Shown here: positions 16,163-23,018 of the stretch, piece after piece
Layout: each line of letters begins with the position of its first letter
Position numbering within the stretch: position 1 is the stretch's first letter
Assembly (NCBI GenBank): GCA_023393115.1
Contig: JAEWMS010000029.1
Coordinates: forward strand, 1 to 23,039
From: Bacillota bacterium
GTDB taxonomy: Bacteria; Bacillota; Clostridia; Acetivibrionales; DSM-1351
Reading direction: 5' to 3'
Length of the DNA: 23,039 nucleotides
Notes under the pieces: generated by a model
What the model was told of the DNA's origin: nothing
The model's input: only the letters and a program-made list of their open reading frames with translations
The model's database searches: none
Position numbers and translations under genes: made by a program

Positions 16163-16564
16163 CTATTGCGATTTGGACATTGGAATATTTCGACCAGCTT
16201 CATTATTATCAATAATCCTGCTTTCCTCCAGAGCATAAATAGGAATTCCCATCTCAATTAGCAGCACCGCCTTTTCTGACAGGTGTTCAAGGGAACTGCA
16301 CATGATCATATCCACTTTTCTTCTTTCACACAGCTTGAGCAGCTTTCTGAAATCATTCTTATTTTTATTGCTGCTGTCATCTGTATAGACTCCTACCAAC
16401 TGCCACTCCTTCTTTAGTCTTAATATGTTATAGTAGCGCATTTGAAGAGTATCCTTTGGACATAGCCTTCCATCATAAACGGCCATTCGCAGCAAGCCAT
16501 CTCTCGCTCTGGCATACCTGCTAAAGACACTCACAGGTGGTATCATCAATACTTTTTTATTTCC
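16163..16564 (-). pseudogene. Resolvase-like small protein, catalytic serine region missing, start frameshifted in a poly-A run
   Basis: The frame to 16163 (open from TTG 16549 or ATG 16546) reads IPPVSVFSRYARARDGLLRM, then LQMRYYNILRLKKEWQLVGV, YTDDSSN and CERRKVDMIMCSSLEHLSEK. It follows the serine-recombinase N-terminal domain strand by strand. However, the Y-x-R-x-S motif is replaced by MAVYDG, and the SRF helix by SSLEHLSEK. The true start is probably ATG at about 16564, with a fine AAGGAGG site. It reads MEIKK into six A where seven would keep frame with VLMIPP. One lost A therefore separates start and body. Either it is a recent pseudogene or a homopolymer on/off switch. It may be a catalytically dead partner recombinase. 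Confidence 0.6.
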
Positions 16565-16590
16565 ATGTCTTCATTCCTCCTTCTTCTATA

Positions 16591-16634
16591 AAAACAGGCG
16601 GAGTCTTATAATAATTTCATAAAAAACTCCGCCT
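16591..16634 (-). terminator. Terminator downstream of the serine recombinase
   Basis: AGGCGGAGT (16596-16604) pairs with ACTCCGCCT (16626-16634). On the minus strand it is followed by GTTTTTATAG. It would end transcripts from the recombinase before they reach the resolvase-like gene. Confidence 0.7.
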
Positions 16635-16639
16635 ATTTC

Positions 16640-16829
16640 TATTCAAATTATAAACAGCAGCACTTGCTTTTTTAGTCACAATTCTTTAGAATTATGGGCA
16701 ATGTTATTTAAAATTCCCTATGTCATCTATGGTTTTGCCTAAAAAACAGGACTCAGACAGATGACATTTTTAACCTAATTTCTTCCGACTTTCGCCCCTC
16801 AAACTACAACATATTGTGGTCTACCTACC
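16640..16829. other. Hairpin-rich stretch beyond the recombinase, possible element end
   Basis: TGTCATCT (16721-16728) pairs with AGATGACA (16759-16766), which is followed by a short T-run on the plus strand. TATTGTGGT (16812-16820) pairs with ACCACAATA (16845-16853) across the recombinase stop codon. Large serine recombinases usually sit next to their attachment site, so an att core may lie here. The second copy needed to prove it is not in view. Confidence 0.3.
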
Positions 16830-18515
16830 TCATTTTTCCACAAAACCACAATACGTCATCATTATCACGCACTCGACTGTACCCTCCGTGTCCCAACTAA
16901 TTTCATTTATTTCACTACCATTAAAAAACACTGGAAATCTAAACTTTATGTTCTTTAGAATACGTCCATCTTCTAATACTTCTGGATAAATTTCAATCTT
17001 CTCAACGAAACTCTTTATAAACTCTTGTTTCTCCATATCTGTAAATTTATCATACAGTTTATCAAACAATCTTAAAATGTTGTAAATGCTATCAGCATTC
17101 AGTTTGTCTAACTTGATATTCTGTATTCTAACTTTAATTTCGTCCATCTCTATTTCAGCGGAATCAATCTCTTCATAGAGCTGGTATAGACGGTTCTGCA
17201 TATCCTCATATTTTCTATCATACAAATAATCCGTACTATCTAAGGAATCAATTTGCTCCGCTAATCTATTTTTTGCTACCTCTTTTTGTCGATGTAACTT
17301 TTGAGCTTTTACTAATTCTGTTTCCAGTTCCACCGTATCAATTTTAGAATTAATTTTTTCTTTTATAGCTTTCTCAAACTTTTCGTTCCGTACAAGCTTA
17401 GTAATAACTTCAGCAACTGCATCATCTATTACCGCTTGACCCCACTGTTTTTTGTAATCACATTTATGTCCATTGACTTTCATCCTATGTTTGCAAGCAT
17501 AATAGAAGTAATCCCTATAATAAGTACCATCCTTTTTCTTTTTCCTATTCACATTACCATACATAGGAGCCCCACAATTTGGACATTTCAGTATTCCAGA
17601 CAAAATATTTGCGTGGTCTAAACTGTACTTCTTCTCACACTTAAAACCATTAAACTTACGCTTTTCCTGTACTGCTTGCCACAATTCTTCTGATACTATT
17701 GCCTCATGTATTCCGTTATAAATTGGAAACTCATTTTGCTTTACAATATGAAATTTATTTCGTTCACCTTGTATTTTCTCATTTTTCCTTCTACCATATG
17801 CCAGTTTACCACAATAAACAGGATTATCTAAAACAGCCTTCACAAAAGAAGCAGAAAAGGCATCAAGAGTACCATTTTGACGTTTTTTCTTTTCATACCC
17901 ATTATTATTGAGATAAGAAGCTAATGCATTTATCCCCTTATTTGTAGTAGCGAATTGCTCATAAATAACTTTTATAACTTCTACCTCATCTTCTGCTATT
18001 ATTAGTTCCCCTTCTTTCAATTGATAACCATATGGAGCAAATCCCCCATTCCACTTACCTTCTCTCGCTTTCTGCTTACGCCCTTCCATTGTTTGGACTA
18101 AAATATTTTCACGCTCTATTTCTGCAACAGCAGACAAAACGGATATCATAAGTTTACCGCTATCTTTACTACTGTCAATACCATCTTCAGTACAAACTAG
18201 ATTAACTCCATAGTCTTGCATGAATTGCAGAGAACTCAAAACATCTGCGGCATTACGCCCAAACCTCGAAAGTTTGAAAACTAGAACAAAGTCAATCTTA
18301 TGTTTTCCATCTTTTATATCTTTAAGCATCTGTTTAAAATCAGGTCTGCCTTCAGTATTTTTACCTGATTTTCCTTCATCTTTGTATTCGTCAACTATTA
18401 TCATATCTTCATAATCAGCATATCTTTTAAGTTTTTCTTTCTGTGCATCAAGACTATACCCATCAACCTGTGAAGCTGTTGAAACCCTAGTGTATGTGTA
18501 ACACCTTTTTTTCAT
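16830..18515 (-). CDS. Large serine recombinase (TnpX/TndX/phage-integrase type)
   Basis: An intact 561-residue site-specific recombinase that would integrate and excise an element by double-strand exchange through Ser12. The start at ATG 18515 has GGGAG upstream. Residues 1-150 are the resolvase domain: YTRVSTASQ with Ser12 and Arg10, KLSRFGRN, and the long E helix AVAEIERENI. Residues about 155-290 are the recombinase domain (APYGYQL, NPVYCGKLAY). A zinc ribbon follows (CPNCG at 311-314, C341 and C352). A coiled coil at about 395-470 should gate directionality. All key residues are present, so it is probably active. It is last in the minus-strand block and is followed by a terminator. No recombination directionality factor was identified. 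Confidence 0.95.
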   Translation of the reverse strand: MKKRCYTYTRVSTASQVDGYSLDAQKEKLKRYADYEDMIIVDEYKDEGKSGKNTEGRPDFKQMLKDIKDGKHKIDFVLVFKLSRFGRNAADVLSSLQFMQDYGVNLVCTEDGIDSSKDSGKLMISVLSAVAEIERENILVQTMEGRKQKAREGKWNGGFAPYGYQLKEGELIIAEDEVEVIKVIYEQFATTNKGINALASYLNNNGYEKKKRQNGTLDAFSASFVKAVLDNPVYCGKLAYGRRKNEKIQGERNKFHIVKQNEFPIYNGIHEAIVSEELWQAVQEKRKFNGFKCEKKYSLDHANILSGILKCPNCGAPMYGNVNRKKKKDGTYYRDYFYYACKHRMKVNGHKCDYKKQWGQAVIDDAVAEVITKLVRNEKFEKAIKEKINSKIDTVELETELVKAQKLHRQKEVAKNRLAEQIDSLDSTDYLYDRKYEDMQNRLYQLYEEIDSAEIEMDEIKVRIQNIKLDKLNADSIYNILRLFDKLYDKFTDMEKQEFIKSFVEKIEIYPEVLEDGRILKNIKFRFPVFFNGSEINEISWDTEGTVECVIMMTYCGFVEK

Positions 18516-18600
18516 CTATACCAACTCCCTTACTCAAATACTTTAAACGGTAATTCATTATCCCAACCATTATATCGGATTTTATTTAGAATGTATATAG

Positions 18601-18639
18601 AAATATAAACAGAACTCTTTATGAGTTCTGTTTATATTT
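18601..18639. terminator. Perfect bidirectional hairpin between the 44-residue gene and the recombinase
   Basis: AAATATAAACAGAACTC pairs perfectly with GAGTTCTGTTTATATTT around TTTAT. It starts directly after the 44-residue gene stop. A strong stem here should reduce read-through into the recombinase, or protect the 3' end of the small mRNA. Confidence 0.75.
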
Positions 18640-18640
18640 G

Positions 18641-18775
18641 CTAAGCTATTTTATCTTCAATTTCTTCTATCTCATGACCATATTTTTCTATCATTCTCAC
18701 CATAAAATCTACACAACGCTCAAAAGGTGCATCTGATTGAAAATTATTTTGATTGGTTACTTCAACTTTTTTCAT
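18641..18775 (-). CDS. 44-residue conserved-looking small protein upstream of the recombinase
   Basis: ATG 18775 has an AAGGAGAG site with good spacing, and the frame stops at 18641 directly before a perfect hairpin. The sequence (MKKVEVTNQNNFQSDAPFER, then CVDFMVRMIEKYGHEIEEIE, DKIA) is a short charged N-terminus and a single amphipathic helix. It lies about 125 bases upstream of the recombinase start, where elements of this type often keep tiny regulators or excision factors. No known family is recognised. Ribosome site, terminator and promoter together argue that it is a real gene. Confidence 0.75.
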   Translation of the reverse strand: MKKVEVTNQNNFQSDAPFERCVDFMVRMIEKYGHEIEEIEDKIA

Positions 18776-18809
18776 AGCGTATCTCTCCTTAAATTTGATT
18801 TACGCTATG

Positions 18810-18838
18810 TAATAGAAAGACGTTCTGACGCAAGTCAA
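18810..18838 (-). promoter_or_regulatory. Candidate promoter of the 44-residue gene
   Basis: On the minus strand TTGACT (18838-18833) and CTATTA (18815-18810) are 17 bases apart, just upstream of the AAGGAGAG site. The left 18-bp direct repeat fills the -35 edge and spacer, so a bound protein would block polymerase. Confidence 0.5.
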
Positions 18839-18908
18839 GCACTAAACTACCAATGATTAGGGTTATTATTACACGATTAGGTGACTAAATGACGTTCTGA
18901 TACAAGTC
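18819..18908. repeat. Pair of 18-bp direct repeats (18819-18836 and 18891-18908), operator-like
   Basis: GACGTTCTGACGCAAGTC and GACGTTCTGATACAAGTC match at 16 of 18 positions and start 72 bases apart, close to seven helical turns. Each has GAC and GTC at its ends, a partial dyad. The left copy overlaps the candidate promoter of the 44-residue gene. The spacing fits cooperative binding with DNA looping, or a recombination accessory site. Confidence 0.6.
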
Positions 18909-18933
18909 TTTAACAATAGATCCCAATTAAAAA

Positions 18934-18973
18934 CAGGTGGCGAATTATCTCTAAAAAAGATAACTGCCACCTG
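18934..18973 (-). terminator. Terminator of the DUF3846 gene
   Basis: CAGGTGGC (18934-18941) pairs with GCCACCTG (18966-18973), with ATCT/AGAT extending the stem. On the minus strand it is followed by TTTTTAATT. Confidence 0.75.
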
Positions 18974-18996
18974 CTCTTGGTAGTTCAAGTTTTTAA

Positions 18997-19377
18997 TTAT
19001 GATTCGTTTTTACTGCACTTAACAGATATTAGTTTTCTATTCTCCATTATAAACACTTCAGGATATTTGAACATTTCAAAGTACTTGCTGGCTAATTCAT
19101 CTGTTAAGCCTTCAAAATCTTCGCTATCAGGTCTGGCTAAACAGATGAAAAATGTCCCTGCTATGATTTCATATAAATTTCCTCTATCATCGGCAAGCCC
19201 CCTGTTGAGCTCCAATCCATTTATTTTTCCTTCCTCATTACAGATAATTGCTACAGGGTCTGTAAATGGATATAACGCTTCAATGTTACCACCTACGGCT
19301 TTTTGCATAGCCATAAGACTCGAATCTATCTTCCTTATTTCTGTCATTTTGTTTGGCTCTACATAAACAACCCTCAT
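18997..19377 (-). CDS. DUF3846 domain protein
   Basis: A 126-residue protein starting at ATG 19377 with GGAGAGAGG upstream. It opens with MRVVYVEPNKMTEIRKIDSS, then LMAMQKAVGGNIEALYPF, DPVAIICNEEGKINGLELNR and YEIIAGTFFICLA. This is the DUF3846 pattern: a beta strand, a helix ending in VGG-IE, and the CNEEGK---L--NR block. DUF3846 proteins are usual cargo of conjugative elements, plasmids and phages of Firmicutes. Their function is unknown. Presence here supports a mobile origin for the right part of the window. Confidence 0.85.
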   Translation of the reverse strand: MRVVYVEPNKMTEIRKIDSSLMAMQKAVGGNIEALYPFTDPVAIICNEEGKINGLELNRGLADDRGNLYEIIAGTFFICLARPDSEDFEGLTDELASKYFEMFKYPEVFIMENRKLISVKCSKNES

Positions 19378-19559
19378 TTATAAACCTCTCTCCTGTATAT
19401 GTACTTTAAATTTTCACCCCTCACATTTAAAACCCTATGGTTTGCTCTGATCAATTTTAACCCCCAATCTATACAACCCCCTTAACCATGTACTAAAACC
19501 CTCTGGAAACCCCTTAGGTTAGTTCTGGACATTACCCACACTATAATTCTGACAACCCG
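19378..19559. other. Leader of the DUF3846 gene with repeated AACCC runs and AACC..GGTT dyads
   Basis: Eight runs of three to five C on the plus strand (centres about 19418, 19434, 19463, 19479, 19500, 19511, 19536 and 19557) become G-runs in the leader transcript. Two of them sit in imperfect dyads: AAACCCTATGGTTT at about 19430-19443, and AACCCCTTAGGTT further right. No gene was found in any frame. Confidence 0.4.
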
Positions 19560-19597
19560 CATAGTAGACAAAATACATTTTCCTTTTGTCTACTATG
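19560..19597. terminator. Perfect 14-bp inverted repeat after the 19600-20175 gene
   Basis: CATAGTAGACAAAA and TTTTGTCTACTATG are exact reverse complements around a ten-base loop, starting three bases beyond the gene's stop. There is no U-run outside the stem, so it may be a terminator with the T-run inside the stem, an mRNA-stabilising hairpin, or a protein-binding site. Confidence 0.55.
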
Positions 19598-19599
19598 TA

Positions 19600-20175
19600 T
19601 TACATCTGATTTTTAAGAATCTCCAAGCAAAGCGGGTCTATATCGCTTTCTTGGATTTTGGTAACCTTGAGCACCATCCTCTCAATTCCAGAATCAACAA
19701 TAGAATAATAATTACCGTTAAAACAGTACCCAATACCGTCAAAAATAATATGAGGTATCTCCATGCAGCTTAAAACCTCAGATAAACTTTCACAATTATC
19801 AGTGATGGGGAAGAAATCTCCTATGTCATCAAATAGAAATTTTGGCTCTTTATCCTGCTCTGGCTGGTCAACCTCATCATCTCCGCAGTACAACTCGCCA
19901 ATTTCTTCCTCGTCTGAACAGAACGGAATGTCTCGATCATTATTAATGGCAATAATGTTGTTCGCTTTTTCCTCCATCCGAGATATTTGATATGCTAAAT
20001 CGTTTGCAAGTTCCTGATCATCCATGCTAAACCTCGTATAGTCAAACACGTATCCCTTTTCTGTAATCTGATTTAATATTTCTGCACATAAAATTAAATC
20101 TTTGCTATAGTTCTTCATATGGCTATTGACCATATTTTTGATTGCTACTTCAATCGTTTTCTGCTTCTCTATCAT
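19600..20175 (-). CDS. Acidic hypothetical protein, overlapping the upstream HTH gene
   Basis: The start is ATG 20175 (MIEKQKTIEVAIKN), which lies inside the last 26 bases of the HTH gene, so the two are probably translationally coupled. A GTG at 20184 is an alternative. The 191-residue product has a helical N-terminal half (residues about 1-80). A very acidic segment follows (CSDEEEIGELYCGDDEVDQP). The compact C-terminal part has hydrophobic strands (IPHIIFDGIGYCFNGNYYSI). No family was recognised. The acidic middle could mimic DNA or bind a basic partner such as the HTH protein, but that is speculation. Confidence 0.7.
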   Translation of the reverse strand: MIEKQKTIEVAIKNMVNSHMKNYSKDLILCAEILNQITEKGYVFDYTRFSMDDQELANDLAYQISRMEEKANNIIAINNDRDIPFCSDEEEIGELYCGDDEVDQPEQDKEPKFLFDDIGDFFPITDNCESLSEVLSCMEIPHIIFDGIGYCFNGNYYSIVDSGIERMVLKVTKIQESDIDPLCLEILKNQM

Positions 20176-20533
20176 GTAATACACCTGCCTCTCTTAGTTC
20201 TTTTAATTTTCTACTCATAGCACATTGGCTTATACCTTGCATTTTAGCCAGATCCTTGACCTTAACACCTTCATTACGAAGCTTTACCAGTTCAAGGTTA
20301 GTTAGATTTTTTCTCCCAGGGTCTATACCACCGACCATTTCAATTAGGATCCTGCAAATATGATTGGTCATTTCCAATTCAGTGACTATACCGTCAAATT
20401 TTTCAAGGATTGAATCCACCCTGCCGCTTAATCCTACGAACTCCTCTCTTAAAATAGAGGTTACAGCATCTTTTATCACGGGCTCTTTTGGCTTTTTGCT
20501 CTGTTTCATAACTTTTTTATTTTCCACTTCCAT
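20150..20533 (-). CDS. Helix-turn-helix protein, 127 residues
   Basis: ATG 20533 has an excellent AGGAGG site. The N-terminus is basic (ENKKVMKQSKKPKEP). The middle (residues about 24-70) is a helical, probably coiled-coil stretch (VDSILEKFDGIVTELEMTNH). The C-terminus (about 77-118) holds a helix-turn-helix: TNLELVKLRNEGVKVKDLAK, then MQGISQCAMSRKLKELREAG. This last part resembles Hin/resolvase-type or transposase DNA-binding helices. It is probably a DNA-binding regulator or replication accessory protein of the element. Its leader contains an SD-sequestering switch candidate, and its stop overlaps the next gene. Confidence 0.75.
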   Translation of the reverse strand: MEVENKKVMKQSKKPKEPVIKDAVTSILREEFVGLSGRVDSILEKFDGIVTELEMTNHICRILIEMVGGIDPGRKNLTNLELVKLRNEGVKVKDLAKMQGISQCAMSRKLKELREAGVLHDREAEND

Positions 20534-20545
20534 TTATTTGAAACA

Positions 20546-20599
20546 CCTCCTAAAATAACAATAACGCTGATTTTGGAGGAATTCAACCCCTCCAAAATC
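20546..20599 (-). promoter_or_regulatory. Three-arm RNA switch candidate over the HTH gene Shine-Dalgarno
   Basis: In the minus-strand transcript, arm one (20599-20589, GATTTTGGAGG) pairs perfectly with arm two (20579-20569, CCTCCAAAATC). Arm two can instead pair with arm three, the real ribosome site ATTTTAGGAGG (20556-20546), with a single bulged A. Arm one therefore copies the ribosome-site region and acts as an anti-anti-SD. With arms one and two paired the ribosome site is free; if arm one is occupied, arm two can mask it. Confidence 0.55.
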
Positions 20600-20725
20600 A
20601 ACCTTGAAGGAAGGTTTAGACATCATTTTTCATAATGTTTCGAGCCATGCCTTTAGTTTTTAGAGAACTTATTTTACATTCTGGCCTATAGACCAGAAAT
20701 TAAAAAATATTTTTACAAACAAAAA

Positions 20726-20764
20726 TAAACCCCGAAATTCCTTGTTGGAATCCGAGGTTTTTTA
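20726..20764. terminator. Terminator of the AAA-ATPase gene, probably bidirectional
   Basis: On the minus strand CCTCGGATTCC pairs, with a bulge, with GGAATTTCGGGG around AACAA. It is followed by TTTATTTTTG. On the plus strand the same stem is followed by TTTTTTATG. It lies about 55-95 bases beyond the ATPase stop. Confidence 0.75.
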
Positions 20765-20819
20765 TGCAATATGCATTTAGCTTCTGAATTAGATATTTAT
20801 TCTAAGACATTTAACTAGC

Positions 20820-22934
20820 TTAAGCACCTAATGCTTCAATCGCACTATCACATTCTTGAATAATAAAGTTAGGGATTGTGTTAAATTCTATAGGATTTAG
20901 CTGAAATAGGTAGTCATTCTCTATGTGATAGGTCTCGTTCAGAAACTTTCTTATTACATGGGTTTCATCCGTGGTGCCAAAGATTAACCGATAAATCTGA
21001 AGTTTTTCATAATTGCTTGTGGCACTGCGATAAAGATCTTTCATTTCAGCCTGATTACATACCATGTTATACAGCATATTATAATTAAAGTCGTCTACAT
21101 ATCTCTGGATATATAAGTAAGAATCTTCAATTTCTTCTGGCGTCATTTGACGTTCATCACTTCCAATCATAGGAATCTGGCGCTTATGGAATAGGTTAGA
21201 GAGAAGATGCCAAGCGTTTGTTTTTCCCTCTACAACCTCTGTTCGCCGTCGCAAATAAATCAACTTGCAAACATCATGGCGTACATTCCGAATGTTCGTG
21301 TCTGCCACCTGAATGGACGAAATAATATCTTCTTTTACAATTGGTCTTTCAGCAAGCTCCCCAGTGTTGTTTTCAAGAAACGCCGCTTGTGGTACACCTT
21401 CAAAGAAGTTTGAGTGGTTGTATATAGCATCGATTACAGGCTCAAAATCATGCGTCAACAGTAGCGTCGTTTTACCCCGCATACTTCCACCACGGATAAA
21501 AAGCATATCCAGGATCGCAAACTTCTTGTTTTTATCAAAGGAAGAAATGGGATCATCAAGAATAATGAAATTTGCCCTCTTATACAGAGCGTGGTACATA
21601 AAGAGAACCAACGCAAAAGCATTTCTTTCGCCAAAGCTCAAACGGGACTTCACACCGGAAACGGAGGTTGTGCCATCACCAAACTTCAATTTTAGTTTAT
21701 AAGAATGATCTTGCGCTTCCTCAATAGATACCGTATAGCTGTAACCAGCGTTACGCAGGAAATCATTGATCTGCTCATTGTACTTCCGTACCGTACTTTC
21801 AATTACCCGCTTTTGCTGGTTGACTGCGCCCTGTAATCTACCAACCACAGCAATGAGCCGATCAACAGATTCATTTATTATGGCTACTTTATCAAGCGTG
21901 TATTGAGTGTTCAGATGTGTTAAATAGCGCATATTGATCTTATATCCAAGGATTACATCTGCAACTCTATCAATATCTTTCAAAGAATCAAATCCCAGCC
22001 GTTTAAGCTCTTGGAATTTGCTATTCAGCGTCTCAACCTGTTCCTTTATGCCAACAAGATATGTCTTTTGCTCCGGTGTTAAACCCTGAACGCTTGCGGT
22101 AATTTCCCGGACGGTGACTTTAGTTTCATCAGCAAAGTAATAACCGAGGCGTTCAAATAGTCCGAGAATCTTTGAGAGATGTTCGATAATCTTTGCATCG
22201 TATTCTGTTTTGATACGCTCAATCTTCTCACGGTGCGGAGCAAGATCGTCTGCGCAGAACGGACATTTATCACTGAGAGCCATGAAATCATGGCCTGTAG
22301 ATTGCCATTTGAGCCATTTGGAATTTTGGGCATCTGTAAGAAATTCCGAATAATCTTCCAATCCATCAGGAATGTTCCTAATAAGGTTACCGCCACTCAT
22401 ACCTTTAACTAAGGCTCCATTGTTTGCAATGCCGGTTCTTGAACTGCCAAACACGGATATAAACTCCCCCATATCTGTAATAAGTCTGTCCAGATCCGGG
22501 TTATCATCAAAAATGGTGCGGACGCTTGCCACCAACCGATTGATTTCGGCTAAGTGCTGCTCATAATTTTCCGTCTTTACGAAAATATCAAAGCTGTTTT
22601 TCAACAGCTCATCTTCATCTTCAAGGAAAACATACTGATCGATATATCTTTCGTCAAAGACCGCAATGTTTGTATCGGCCGGTAATCCGGTCACAGATGG
22701 CTGGTGTTCGGGATTGATATCCCCAATGAAAGCATACGGAGTAAGCCCCTTTAGCATTACCTCGTCATGGTTTGCTAAGCTTTCGATTGCCTTTGCAACT
22801 GTAGACTTGCCAGTGCCGTTTATGGCATACTTGATGTTCAGCCGCCCTTCGGCTATCGAAATAGCTCCGTTTGTTATGTTATTACAGTTGGAAATATGAA
22901 TATCCATATGTTCCTTGTATGATGTATTTAACAT
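20820..22934 (-). CDS. AAA_13-type ATPase with CxxC motif, RloC/PrrC-like layout
   Basis: The start is ATG 22934, eight bases after AAAGGA; a TTG three bases earlier is an alternative. The 704-residue protein has a split ABC ATPase head. Walker A is YAINGTGKSTVAKAI (Lys43; the first Gly is replaced by Ala). The ABC signature is RLSFGERNAFALV (about 431-443). Walker B is NFIILDDPISSFD (about 455-467). The H-loop is LLLTHDFEP. A CPFC motif (about 224-227) sits in the helical insertion, as in zinc-hook-like AAA_13 proteins. The C-terminal 160 residues are helical, with KFLNETYHIENDYLFQL. This recalls RloC/PrrC-type proteins, whose C-terminus is an anticodon nuclease, but I could not assign catalytic residues. 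A phage-defence role is inferred from architecture and the mobile context. Confidence 0.8.
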   Translation of the reverse strand: MLNTSYKEHMDIHISNCNNITNGAISIAEGRLNIKYAINGTGKSTVAKAIESLANHDEVMLKGLTPYAFIGDINPEHQPSVTGLPADTNIAVFDERYIDQYVFLEDEDELLKNSFDIFVKTENYEQHLAEINRLVASVRTIFDDNPDLDRLITDMGEFISVFGSSRTGIANNGALVKGMSGGNLIRNIPDGLEDYSEFLTDAQNSKWLKWQSTGHDFMALSDKCPFCADDLAPHREKIERIKTEYDAKIIEHLSKILGLFERLGYYFADETKVTVREITASVQGLTPEQKTYLVGIKEQVETLNSKFQELKRLGFDSLKDIDRVADVILGYKINMRYLTHLNTQYTLDKVAIINESVDRLIAVVGRLQGAVNQQKRVIESTVRKYNEQINDFLRNAGYSYTVSIEEAQDHSYKLKLKFGDGTTSVSGVKSRLSFGERNAFALVLFMYHALYKRANFIILDDPISSFDKNKKFAILDMLFIRGGSMRGKTTLLLTHDFEPVIDAIYNHSNFFEGVPQAAFLENNTGELAERPIVKEDIISSIQVADTNIRNVRHDVCKLIYLRRRTEVVEGKTNAWHLLSNLFHKRQIPMIGSDERQMTPEEIEDSYLYIQRYVDDFNYNMLYNMVCNQAEMKDLYRSATSNYEKLQIYRLIFGTTDETHVIRKFLNETYHIENDYLFQLNPIEFNTIPNFIIQECDSAIEALGA

Positions 22935-23004
22935 CAATACATTCCTTTCTTTATATTTTTTATTTATACTTTGTTTAACACTGTGGACTTTTTATTTTGT
23001 TTCT

Positions 23005-23018
23005 ATAGCCTAGACTAT
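23005..23018. promoter_or_regulatory. Near-palindrome upstream of the AAA-ATPase, possible operator
   Basis: ATAGCCTAGACTAT reads ATAGTCTAGGCTAT on the other strand, matching itself at 12 of 14 positions. It lies about 70-85 bases upstream of the ATPase start, where a promoter would be expected. Confidence 0.35.

Noticed and set aside
22079..22396. 105-codon minus-strand frame inside the ATPase gene
   Set aside because: It is an out-of-frame shadow of the intact 704-residue ATPase.
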